Notes under the pieces: model-generated | The model's input: only the letters and a program-made list of their open reading frames with translations | The model's database searches: none | Told to the model about the DNA's origin: nothing | Translations under genes and position numbers: made by a program | NCBI GenBank assembly: GCA_910584255.1 | Contig: CAJTXV010000039.1 | Span: 1-12,953 of the forward strand | Source of the DNA: an uncultured Bacilli bacterium | GTDB lineage: Bacteria; Bacillota_I; Bacilli_A; RF39; UBA660 | Reading direction: 5' to 3' | Length of the DNA: 12,953 nucleotides | Shown here: one piece after another, positions 1 through 6,589 of the stretch | Position numbering within the stretch: the stretch's first letter is position 1 | How the letters are laid out: every line of letters begins with the position of its first letter

Positions 1-2
1 GT

Positions 3-323
3 CGAGCAAAAGAGATAGTAGATGCATATGAAGCACAAATGATAGAAGATAATTTTAAAAGAAATCGTGCAGAAGAAGAAGGATTCGAAAAAGGGATGAA
101 AGAAGGTCTTGAAAAAGGAATTGAGCAAGGAATTGAACAAGGAATTGAACAAGGAATTGAACAAGGAATTGAACAAGGAATTGAGCAAGGAATTGAGCAA
201 GGAATTGAGCAAGGAAAACTAGATACTATAAAGAGCTTACTAAAAAGTGGCATAGAAATAGACAAAAAAACAATCATGAAAATAACACAGCTAACAGAAG
301 AAGAAGTTGATAAATTAAATTAG
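3..323 (+). CDS. Rpn-family recombination-promoting nuclease / PD-(D/E)XK transposase-like protein, C-terminal part (5' end outside window)
   Basis: The reading frame is open from base 3 with no start in the window, so this is the C-terminal ~106 residues of a longer protein; the in-frame ATG at 39 has no convincing ribosome binding site and is probably internal. The visible part has an acidic/basic helix (RAKEIVDAYEAQMIEDN), a KGMKEGLEKG linker, eight perfect G-I-E-Q repeats, and a final helical segment ending LTEEEVDKLN. This tail architecture (KG-E-G repeats, then a small sigma-like helical end) is typical of Rpn/PDDEXK_2 proteins, whose nuclease core is N-terminal. Family knowledge: E. 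coli RpnA-E are DNA nucleases that promote RecA-independent recombination, and related proteins have been called transposases. The catalytic core is not in view, so activity cannot be judged. The stop overlaps the convergent helicase stop by 4 bp. Confidence 0.72.
   Translation, partial: RAKEIVDAYEAQMIEDNFKRNRAEEEGFEKGMKEGLEKGIEQGIEQGIEQGIEQGIEQGIEQGIEQGIEQGKLDTIKSLLKSGIEIDKKTIMKITQLTEEEVDKLN
117..212 (+). repeat. In-frame 12-bp tandem repeat, 8 units, encoding (Gly-Ile-Glu-Gln)8
   Basis: Eight back-to-back copies of the unit GGAATTGARCAA fill 117-212. Unit 1 and units 6-8 read GAG at the Glu codon and units 2-5 read GAA, so the array has a block structure rather than random drift. The unit is four codons long, so gain or loss of copies lengthens or shortens the protein without shifting the frame. 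It lies in the linker of the Rpn-like protein. Confidence 0.95.
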
Positions 324-1828
324 AAAAGAGAAAAACTTGCTTTTTCTTTTTTTCTGATTATTTTTTGAAGTTCCAAAACAAAGATAGAAGGATTTTTTTT
401 AGAAGCAAGAAGATACACATCCTTTTTTGTCCTAGTAAGTCCTACATAAAAGAGTCTTCTTTCTTCACTATAAGGATAAAAATCATAAATTGGAAAAAGA
501 GAGGAAACTATCCTTGCTTCTTTTCTAAGATTAGGAAGTCCATTCTCTATATTTTCCAAATGGATAATAACTACAGTTTCTTCCTCTAATCCTTTAGATC
601 TATGAATCGTTTTATAGTATAAGCATAAATCAGGATGTTTTATCCAAGTAATCGTTCCATTTTGATAAATAAAATCTTGAGAAAGAACAAAAAAAATATC
701 TTTATTATTTCTTCCAAGTATCATAATCTTTCTTCTACCTTCACGGTATAATTCCTCTATTAGATTTATAAATGCAGTCTTTTCGTTATGATACCAAACA
801 ATTTGAATTGGAGAATTTTCTCTTTTAAATGATTTCAACTCTTTTTTTAATTGATTTTTATTCTTCAAGATAAATTCTCCTGCGATATCAATCAATTCCT
901 GACTATTTCGATAGGTTCGTTCCAACTTCAAAAGTTTAGCACCATGAAAATAATCTGAAAATTTAATAAATAAATCTAAGTTACAGCCACTAAAACGGTA
1001 AATTGATTGAAAATCATCCCCAACAGCCATAATTTTAGCACCTGTCCTCTCTTGAATCGCATGTACAAAGGAAAATCGAGTATTAGAAGTATCTTGATAT
1101 TCATCAATTAGAATATAACGATAATTTAAAGAGGACATAGATTTTACCTTTTTAGTAGCAAGCAAAATCATATCATCAAAATCAATAAAATTCTGAGAAC
1201 TAAGTTCCAGTTCATATTCCTGGCATAATACATAAAGTAATTTCTTTAAGAATCTTTCTTTCCAAAAAAAGGACTTTTTCATAAGCAATTGTTCCTTAGA
1301 AATACCCTCTGCTTTCATTCTATTCATAATAGAAACCAGTTCTCTAATAAATTTTTGAAATTCAAATTCACTTTTTAGGGAATCATAACCCCTTAAAGAA
1401 AAGGGATTCTTATGAAAATAAAGTAATATATATCGGATAAGTTTAGGATAAGCTAAAATTATCCCCTCAAAGAATTCATAAGTAGTATAACTTAAATAAT
1501 CAGAATGTGTAATATGAAAAGAATCATCCTTTAAAATTTCTAAAGATAATTTATGAAATGTATAGATAGGAACATCATAATGATAGTTTTCCCATAATTT
1601 ATTTTTTAAATTAGAAACTGTATCATTTGTAAAAGATAGGCATAAAATTTCTTCTGGTTTCACCTTTTTCACTTCAACTAAATAACGAATCTTTCCTAGA
1701 ATCGTTAATGTCTTACCACTTCCAGCAGACGCTACTACTAAAAGAGAATCAGATTCATCAAGCACTACTTTTCTTTGTTCTAAATCCAAAGAATGTCCAT
1801 CTACATGATCTAATAATTCTTCTATCAT
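320..1828 (-). CDS. UvrD/Rep superfamily 1A DNA helicase, compact helicase IV-like
   Basis: This 502-residue protein carries the full SF1A helicase motif set: LDLEQRKVV (14-22, Q-motif region), ASAGSGKT (33-40, Walker A), LSFTNDT (64-70, Ia), ILIDEYQDTS (239-248, Walker B), VGDDFQSIYRFSG (269-281, III), LERTYRNSQ (302-310, IV), IHRSKGLE (408-415, V) and LFYVGLTRTKKD (459-470, VI). The GDD-QSIYRFSG form of motif III resembles E. coli helicase IV (HelD) more than UvrD or PcrA. It lacks the N-terminal ~180-residue domain of E. coli helicase IV and is much shorter than the ~720-residue UvrD. Expected role: ATP-driven 3'-5' unwinding in DNA repair or recombination in the cytoplasm. The ATG at 1828 has GAGGAG seven bases upstream. 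It is transcribed in the same direction as the glycan genes but separated from them by a terminator whose 3' arm is this ribosome binding site. No functional link to the glycan genes is evident. Confidence 0.88.
   Translation of the reverse strand: MIEELLDHVDGHSLDLEQRKVVLDESDSLLVVASAGSGKTLTILGKIRYLVEVKKVKPEEILCLSFTNDTVSNLKNKLWENYHYDVPIYTFHKLSLEILKDDSFHITHSDYLSYTTYEFFEGIILAYPKLIRYILLYFHKNPFSLRGYDSLKSEFEFQKFIRELVSIMNRMKAEGISKEQLLMKKSFFWKERFLKKLLYVLCQEYELELSSQNFIDFDDMILLATKKVKSMSSLNYRYILIDEYQDTSNTRFSFVHAIQERTGAKIMAVGDDFQSIYRFSGCNLDLFIKFSDYFHGAKLLKLERTYRNSQELIDIAGEFILKNKNQLKKELKSFKRENSPIQIVWYHNEKTAFINLIEELYREGRRKIMILGRNNKDIFFVLSQDFIYQNGTITWIKHPDLCLYYKTIHRSKGLEEETVVIIHLENIENGLPNLRKEARIVSSLFPIYDFYPYSEERRLFYVGLTRTKKDVYLLASKKNPSIFVLELQKIIRKKEKASFSLF
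323..353. terminator. Putative bidirectional terminator between convergent Rpn-like and helicase genes
   Basis: The A/G-rich arm 323-335 can pair with the T/C-rich arm 341-353 around the loop CTTGC (336-340). The stem is 13 bp with one G-C pair and two G-T wobbles on the plus-strand RNA. The plus-strand transcript has T-rich sequence in the 3' arm; the minus-strand version is likewise followed by T-rich sequence. It overlaps the last codons of the helicase gene. The stem is very AT-rich, so its strength is uncertain. Confidence 0.45.
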
Positions 1829-1861
1829 AAAAAAACTCCTCAGTTATATCATACCGAGGAG
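1829..1861 (-). terminator. Intrinsic terminator after the glycan unit; its 3' arm contains the helicase ribosome binding site
   Basis: On the minus-strand RNA, CTCCTCGGT (1861-1853) pairs with ACTGAGGAG (1844-1836) around an 8-nt loop. This gives a 9-bp stem with one G-U wobble, followed directly by seven U residues (1835-1829) and then the helicase AUG. It has the form of a rho-independent terminator for the upstream glycan genes. The GAGGAG Shine-Dalgarno sequence of the helicase is inside the 3' arm and would be masked in any read-through transcript. An AT-only 9-bp inverted repeat (1863-1871 with 1879-1887) sits just before it. Confidence 0.72.
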
Positions 1862-1903
1862 ATAAATAAAAAAACGAATTTTATTTACTTTTTTAATAAT
1901 TGT

Positions 1904-1909
1904 AGTATA
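1904..1909 (-). promoter_or_regulatory. Possible -10 box (TATACT) for the helicase gene
   Basis: The 113-bp gap 1829-1941 contains TATACT on the minus strand at 1909-1904, five of six matches to the consensus. No good -35 box lies 16-18 bp upstream (CAGTAA at the 17-bp position). In such AT-rich DNA this may be chance. A transcript from here would still include the terminator/ribosome-site hairpin at 1836-1861. Confidence 0.22.
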
Positions 1910-1941
1910 ATTTTAAATTTATTCTCTTACTGCATTTTCAT

Positions 1942-3627
1942 TCACATAGTTTCCTTTTTCATTAATACTAAACAATTAAAACTTTCCATATTAGAAAAAT
2001 ATTTTTCTAATACACCTTGATATTCTTGATTCCAATAAAGACCTACCTCATCCAGAATATCATTAAATTCATCCATAATAGTAGCCGTATGTGGAATGGA
2101 AACAATCAAAATACTTTCATCTAACATATTTTTTCTAAAATTATAAAGCAGATTTAAAAGTTCTCCAGAATTTACATCCGACTCTAATTGATTAATTAGT
2201 ATTAAATCAAAAAAGAATGGACTATTTTCCTTTAAAAAAGAAAAATCTGACATTAAATCTATTTGATATAAGGAATCTCTCAGTAATTCATATTCTATTG
2301 TCTTAGTCTTTTTAATATTACTGTTTAAAAGGGTTACATTGATACCTCTCAATAAAAATTCTATTGCACTGCTCTCTTCAATTTTTCCACAACATAATAA
2401 ACTTATCTGCTCAAGTTTGCGATACATAGGTATCTCTAAGATTGACTGGATAAAACTTGGAATATCTGCATGGTGAATTATAGATTCACATGTCACAAAA
2501 TTGTCTCTGATAGAATCAATATGATTAATATTTTTTTTACTTACTTTCAAATCTAAATCTAGAGGAGAAACTAGACCATATTTCTTAAAAAAAGAAACTA
2601 TATCATTACTACTATCACCCTTAGAAATACTTGTCAGAGATGGGGTTAATCTTCTTTCAATACCCTGAATTTGACGTTTTAAACTTTGAATATCATTTTC
2701 TAAAATCATCCTGGTTTCTAAAAACCTATAATCAAAACGATTCATGTAACGCTTCCAAAATGGAAGTGCCATCTTCTTTACAATCTTTTTAGGAAAAGAT
2801 TTAATTTTAACAGTAATTTTATTAGGCTCCTGATACTTATTCCAATGCTTTACTGCCAAATCAATATCAGAGTCCCTGTATCCACGATGATGTAAATTAT
2901 CAATAATTAAATTAACATCATAATCTGTATAATCGCGAATAAATTTTTTCCATGATTTTACACTATCAAAACCAACACAACCATCGAAAACCTTAACCTT
3001 TAGTAATGGAAATCTTTTCTTATAAATACAGTTCCATGTTTCGTAATATGGGTGTAATTCAAATTCCCCATAAGGAATATAACTGTCATAAGTAAATCCA
3101 TGCTTTTTTAAATAATAAGTAAATTGATCCTCATATAATTCACAAACTTCCTTTAAAGAAAGGCGAGGTTTTGCTGTAGAAAGAAAAGAAGGAATACAAT
3201 CACTCTTTAACACATTTTTATTAAATACAAGGAAATAACTTTGAATATGTATATGATATCCCTTGCCACAAGATAATCCCCAAAAATCACAATTTCTTTT
3301 TTCCATGTACTCAAAAACTTCATTAAAAGGATAAAGCGGTCCATAGCAACTGTCATTCGCTAAAATTAATCGATCATACTTTTGAATATTATTCCAACCA
3401 ATTTTTTTAACTAACTCATCCCAAGAGCCATAATCGTATCGCTCATGACGAAAGGCAATTGCGTCCTTAGTATAAGGGGAAAGCTTCTCCAACTCACCTT
3501 CTTGAGGGTCAAAATCACCACAATAATAAACATCAGAAAATTCAGAAAGTTTCTCAATATAATATTTTACATAATCCTCAATATTTCCTAATTTGTCATA
3601 GCCTGCAAATAAGCATATTGTTTTCAT
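1942..3627 (-). CDS. RgpF-domain glycan synthesis protein with C-terminal methyltransferase-like domain
   Basis: This protein has 561 residues. Residues ~1-260 match the rhamnan synthesis F (RgpF) family: an N-terminal ICLFAGYD strand, HERYDYGSWDEL (61-72), LILANDSCYGPLYP (87-100), DFWGLS (114-119) and the SYFLVF segment (130-135). RgpF of streptococci helps assemble the rhamnose polysaccharide, probably as a glycosyltransferase at the cytoplasmic membrane face. A basic linker (~268-300) and a short coiled-coil-like helix (~304-328) follow. Residues ~380-557 look like a class I SAM-methyltransferase fold: FFDLILINQLESDV (472-485) and NMLDESILIVSIP (500-512) resemble post-I and motif III regions. 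The motif I equivalent (LLCCGKIEESS, 410-420) has one glycine only, so SAM binding is doubtful. The ATG at 3627 has AAGGAG nine bases upstream, inside the end of the preceding GT4 gene, with a one-base gap. The RgpF call is firm; the tail is inferred. Confidence 0.82.
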   Translation of the reverse strand: MKTICLFAGYDKLGNIEDYVKYYIEKLSEFSDVYYCGDFDPQEGELEKLSPYTKDAIAFRHERYDYGSWDELVKKIGWNNIQKYDRLILANDSCYGPLYPFNEVFEYMEKRNCDFWGLSCGKGYHIHIQSYFLVFNKNVLKSDCIPSFLSTAKPRLSLKEVCELYEDQFTYYLKKHGFTYDSYIPYGEFELHPYYETWNCIYKKRFPLLKVKVFDGCVGFDSVKSWKKFIRDYTDYDVNLIIDNLHHRGYRDSDIDLAVKHWNKYQEPNKITVKIKSFPKKIVKKMALPFWKRYMNRFDYRFLETRMILENDIQSLKRQIQGIERRLTPSLTSISKGDSSNDIVSFFKKYGLVSPLDLDLKVSKKNINHIDSIRDNFVTCESIIHHADIPSFIQSILEIPMYRKLEQISLLCCGKIEESSAIEFLLRGINVTLLNSNIKKTKTIEYELLRDSLYQIDLMSDFSFLKENSPFFFDLILINQLESDVNSGELLNLLYNFRKNMLDESILIVSIPHTATIMDEFNDILDEVGLYWNQEYQGVLEKYFSNMESFNCLVLMKKETM

Positions 3628-3628
3628 A

Positions 3629-4861
3629 CTATCTACTCCTTGTTTTTTTTAATTGTTTTAATATATTCCTTTCTATCTTTTCACACATTTCCTTTTCAGA
3701 AGGAAACTTTTCACAGAAGACTAATGCATTTTGAACTTGTTTTTCCAATTTTTTTTCGTCTTCAATTAACTGTATAACAGCCTTAGCAACTCCCTCTTTC
3801 GTTGGTTTTGCTAAAGATATGTTTTTTGCCGAATCATAACTTACAACACTATCATTAAAATCCAAATCTACAACAGCAGCTCCACACGACATCATCTCAT
3901 AAGGAACCAAAGAAGGATTAGTTGTTGAAAAAGCGATTCCAATTCTAGAACTACGATATAAATCACCAAGTTCACAAATGGTTGGAACCAATCCAAAATT
4001 TGTAAATTCAAATGGAACATTAGCATAATCTGCAGGATTACTACCATAAAATACAATTTCCCATTCTGGATGTTTCTCTTTAACAATTTCTAAAGCCTCA
4101 ACTCCCAATTGGTAACATCTTCTAGGCATATAAGGCTTTGCAAAAAAAACAATCCTTTGTTTCTTCTTGACCTTTGAATCTACATAATAAATAGAACGGT
4201 CAATTGGGAAACGAAAATACATTCCTTCTTTTACTCCAAAATCCCTTTCCAATAGTCTTAATGGCCAAGGACCTGAAGTTACTGGATATAAACCCATATT
4301 ATAGGTGTTATAAGCTTTCAAATATTGATAACTCATTGGATTAAAATAGCATTCATAATCTTGAATAAAATAGCAACATAATTTTGCCTTATTCTTATTT
4401 GCTTCAACTATATAAGCACTATCATAATGTGTAGCAAATAAGATATCACATTTTTCTATATGATCTACCCCATAAACAATACTACACCCTAAATCAAAAA
4501 AATTATCTTTTATTTTCTGATAAGCCTCATATCCGGACTTAACATATTCAGGATTGTTGGGATCTTGAGGATCAATATACATAGTGACATTATATCCTTG
4601 ACTTGACAAATAGTGAACAATTCGGTAAATATTACGATGCCCTCCTGAACCAATAATCGGTTGAGGCGCTATCCAATTTATCGTAACCGCGTTTTTCTTT
4701 TTTGGCAAAATATAATCTTTACGTTCCATAGGATATTCTACACCCATGGAACTTTTTGCAATTGGTGTTTCCTTTTTTATTTTCCTTTTATAAAATTCCC
4801 TTACCCTATTTTGAAATTTTATAGGGAAGAGATGAAATATTTTTTTAGTCATATTTTTCAT
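3629..4861 (-). CDS. GT4-family glycosyltransferase, WsaF-like (putative rhamnosyltransferase)
   Basis: This protein has 410 residues and no signal peptide or clear membrane segment; the basic N terminus may sit on the membrane. It looks like a GT-B fold enzyme. The N-terminal half has the GSGGHRNIYRIVHYL loop (71-85) and FIQDYECYF (165-173). The C-terminal half has VFFAKPYMPRRCYQLG (238-253) and the nucleotide-sugar site PSLVPYEMMSCGAAVV (316-331). This motif set resembles WsaF, a rhamnosyltransferase of S-layer glycan synthesis in Geobacillus, so an activated deoxyhexose donor such as dTDP-rhamnose is plausible but not proven. The ATG at 4861 has AAGGAAGG just upstream, and the preceding relic's stop (4866) lies in that spacer. 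The RgpF-domain gene follows after one base, so the two are surely co-transcribed. Confidence 0.83.
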   Translation of the reverse strand: MKNMTKKIFHLFPIKFQNRVREFYKRKIKKETPIAKSSMGVEYPMERKDYILPKKKNAVTINWIAPQPIIGSGGHRNIYRIVHYLSSQGYNVTMYIDPQDPNNPEYVKSGYEAYQKIKDNFFDLGCSIVYGVDHIEKCDILFATHYDSAYIVEANKNKAKLCCYFIQDYECYFNPMSYQYLKAYNTYNMGLYPVTSGPWPLRLLERDFGVKEGMYFRFPIDRSIYYVDSKVKKKQRIVFFAKPYMPRRCYQLGVEALEIVKEKHPEWEIVFYGSNPADYANVPFEFTNFGLVPTICELGDLYRSSRIGIAFSTTNPSLVPYEMMSCGAAVVDLDFNDSVVSYDSAKNISLAKPTKEGVAKAVIQLIEDEKKLEKQVQNALVFCEKFPSEKEMCEKIERNILKQLKKTRSR

Positions 4862-4865
4862 TTAA

Positions 4866-5240
4866 TCAACCTTCCTTTACTACATTATCATTTATATTAA
4901 AAAAATCAATAAGCTTTTGAATCAAAACATCAATATATTTTTGAACAAATCTAGTAAATATATAAGCAAAAGTAATACTTAAAACCAAAAAAGCATTGTT
5001 AAAAGTATTATCACCCTTCCATATAAACGTAATAAATGAACACTTTAACATTTCTATAAAAGAATGAGATTCCCCTGTCAATAATCGTATAGAGATTTCT
5101 GACATAATAAAACAAAAAAGAATAGAAATCGCAAACCTAAAATATCGTTTCAAAATATTTTGAGCAATTTTTTTATCATCATGACAAGCATTATGTGCCT
5201 GCATGCACATAACGACTGAACTTAAAATAAAAACATACAT
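4866..5240 (-). pseudogene. Relic of an acyltransferase-3 family membrane protein, N-terminally and internally deleted
   Basis: A frame of 124 residues. Residues 1-55 (VFILSSVVM, then NILKRYFRFAISILF) resemble the part of acyltransferase-3 (O-acetylase) proteins after the first membrane helices, where a FxxSG helix is followed by a KRxxRF motif. Residues ~60-80 (FIEMLKCSFITFIWKGDNTFN) resemble the next loop. The remainder (FLVLSITFAYIFTRFVQKYIDVLIQKL) resembles the last helix and C-terminal tail of the same family. Intact members run about 330-400 residues with ten or so helices, so most of the middle is missing. A possible N-terminal remnant, NEWIDGL, lies upstream in another frame at 5263-5243. 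No ribosome binding site precedes the ATG. A small functional membrane protein is not excluded. It would have been the first gene of the unit with the WsaF-like GT4. Confidence 0.5.
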
Positions 5241-5484
5241 ACTAAACCATCAATCCATTCATTCCATAATAATATTATATAATAAATAATACCATTATAC
5301 CAGCCTTTTTAGATAGAATTGGAGAAATAATACAAATAAACTTAAAGAAAAAATAAAAAAACATTAAGTATAAAAGTTTCAATTTCCTTAATAATTAATA
5401 TATTATCTCCTCTTTATTTTTTAGTTACTACATTTTTCTACTATGTAAAAAAGCCAAAATCACTATATCAGAACAACCTGAAAT
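5241..5484. other. Non-coding gap between the two glycan units
   Basis: This 244-bp AT-rich stretch separates the end of the eight-gene operon from the acyltransferase relic. It contains the extended -10 element at 5294-5302 and the out-of-frame NEWIDGL remnant at 5243-5263. It also holds an orphan GAGGAG on the minus strand near 5408-5413 with no start codon at a useful distance. No strong GC-containing terminator hairpin was found after the GT2 stop at 5485; only weak stems are present. Read-through from the large operon is therefore possible. Confidence 0.5.
5294..5302 (-). promoter_or_regulatory. Extended -10 promoter (TGGTATAAT) for the relic, GT4 and RgpF unit
   Basis: On the minus strand TGG-TATAAT (5302-5294) is a perfect extended -10 element, about 55 bases before the relic ATG. 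No good -35 box is seen (CCAATT at the 17-bp position), which extended -10 promoters can tolerate. It is the best promoter candidate in the gap 5241-5484 and would allow the second unit to be expressed independently of the large operon. Confidence 0.5.
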
Positions 5485-6234
5485 TTACCTTTTTAAAAAA
5501 GCCTGTAAAATAATTTTAAATACTCGAATACCATTCACAATAAAAGGAAAATGAATTTGATTCTTCTTTAAAACCAAAAGGGACTCCTTAAAGCTCTTAT
5601 AATATCCACGAAATCCATCCGTACTAGCACCACCGCTACGCATATAAATTAATGTCTTTGGAATGTAGACTAGTTGAATCAAAGAATCTTTCATAACTCT
5701 TAACATAAAATCATAATCTGCGGCAATTCTATATTCTTGATTATAAAATCCATGTTTTTGATACACTTCTTTTTTTAAATAAAGAGTTGGATGTGGAGGA
5801 TACCAACCAAGTTTATAATTTCCTTTTTTAGCAGTAAACCTTCGAACTATCTTTTCTAACTTTTCATCACGAATCTCTAAATCAGAATAAGTTCCATCAC
5901 ACTTCTTTTTCACGAAAGTATCATGAATAATTTCTAAAGTTTCATGACTCGCCAAAACATCATCCGAATTAATAATACCAATAATATCTCCTGTAGCCAT
6001 CTTAATTCCTTTATTCATCGCCTCAAAAATCCCATGATCTTTTTCTGAAATCCACTTCAATTTCCCTTTAAATTTAGGTTCATATTCTTTGATAATATTT
6101 AAAGTTTGATCCTTACTTTTTCCATCAATAATTAAATACTCATAATTTTTTAATATTTGATTTAATACTGATTCTAATGTATCACGAATAGTAGATTCGG
6201 AATTAAAGCAAACTGTAATTAATGTAATTTTCAT
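5485..6234 (-). CDS. GT2-family glycosyltransferase, WfgS/WcaE-like
   Basis: This protein has 249 residues, a normal length for a single-domain GT-A enzyme. It begins directly with the Rossmann strand ITLITVCFNSESTIRDTLESV. It then carries DGKSKDQT (37-44), the subgroup signature SEKDHGIFEAMNKGI (63-77), the metal/nucleotide site INSDD (88-92), PHPT (147-150), IAADYDFMLR (170-179, likely catalytic region) and RSGGAS (199-204). This pattern marks the WfgS-like branch of GT2, used in O-antigen and exopolysaccharide assembly. It should transfer one sugar from a nucleotide donor to a lipid-linked chain in the cytoplasm; donor and linkage cannot be read from sequence. It is the last gene of the large operon, three bases after the SMR gene. 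Its ribosome binding site (AGAGGT) is formed by that gene's final codons. Confidence 0.87.
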   Translation of the reverse strand: MKITLITVCFNSESTIRDTLESVLNQILKNYEYLIIDGKSKDQTLNIIKEYEPKFKGKLKWISEKDHGIFEAMNKGIKMATGDIIGIINSDDVLASHETLEIIHDTFVKKKCDGTYSDLEIRDEKLEKIVRRFTAKKGNYKLGWYPPHPTLYLKKEVYQKHGFYNQEYRIAADYDFMLRVMKDSLIQLVYIPKTLIYMRSGGASTDGFRGYYKSFKESLLVLKKNQIHFPFIVNGIRVFKIILQAFLKR

Positions 6235-6237
6235 GAA

Positions 6238-6588
6238 TTACCTCTTACCAATAGTCATTAAGACTACACCTAAAATTACTAATAAAACACCTAGTAGTCC
6301 AACTATATTAATTTGCTCCTTAAAGAATAAAATGCCAATTAATAAAATTACAATTTGAACAATTCCTGTAGTAATTGGAACAATATAACTAAGATCAAAA
6401 CTAACTACAAGCCTCTGCCATAAAAGAAAACTGAAAAGATATGATAAGAAACCAAGGAGAGTTACAAATCCAATCTTAAAATTAATGCCCTGATGAAATG
6501 TTAAAGACAATGAATTACCGCCTAGTTTCATTAAAAGAATTCCAAGGATAGTGAAACAAATATATATGACAGTAAGTACAATTTTCAT
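6238..6588 (-). CDS. SMR/EamA-type four-helix membrane protein, putative undecaprenyl-phosphate-sugar flippase
   Basis: This protein has 116 residues and four predicted helices (about 2-20, 37-57, 66-88, 93-113), the size and layout of EmrE and ArnE/ArnF. Aligning LLMK of helix 1 with EmrE places Thr13 where EmrE has the essential Glu14. The drug/proton antiport residue is therefore absent and multidrug efflux is unlikely. ArnE/F-type relatives move undecaprenyl-phosphate-linked sugars across the membrane. The position directly after a polyprenyl-phosphate glycosyltransferase and DUF2304 gene, and near a GT-C-like protein, supports a flippase role, where streptococci use the unrelated GacK. 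It probably acts as a dimer. The ATG at 6588 has AAAGGAG upstream within the end of the DUF2304 gene; the gap is one base. Confidence 0.75.
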   Translation of the reverse strand: MKIVLTVIYICFTILGILLMKLGGNSLSLTFHQGINFKIGFVTLLGFLSYLFSFLLWQRLVVSFDLSYIVPITTGIVQIVILLIGILFFKEQINIVGLLGVLLVILGVVLMTIGKR

Positions 6589-6589
6589 A

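Noticed and set aside
117..212. Regular short repeats resembling a CRISPR array or minisatellite
   Set aside because: The units are 12 bp, directly adjacent without spacers and in frame with a coding sequence; they encode a GIEQ linker.
365..589. Plus-strand open frame of 74 codons
   Set aside because: It lies antisense within the helicase motif VI region, has no ribosome binding site and no recognisable protein character.
1862..1941. Riboswitch or structured leader before the helicase
   Set aside because: Apart from the terminator hairpin and an AT-only stem there is no extended conserved-looking structure in this short gap.
3892..4086. Minus-strand open frame of 64 codons in the GT4 gene
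   Set aside because: It is an alternate frame inside a well-supported glycosyltransferase gene.
4661..4900. Plus-strand open frame of 79 codons
   Set aside because: It is antisense to the start of the WsaF-like gene; its Phe/Tyr-rich sequence is a by-product of reverse-strand AT-rich codons.
6238..6588. Multidrug efflux pump of the SMR family
   Set aside because: The essential helix-1 glutamate is replaced by Thr13 and the gene sits inside a glycan operon beside a polyprenyl-phosphate glycosyltransferase.
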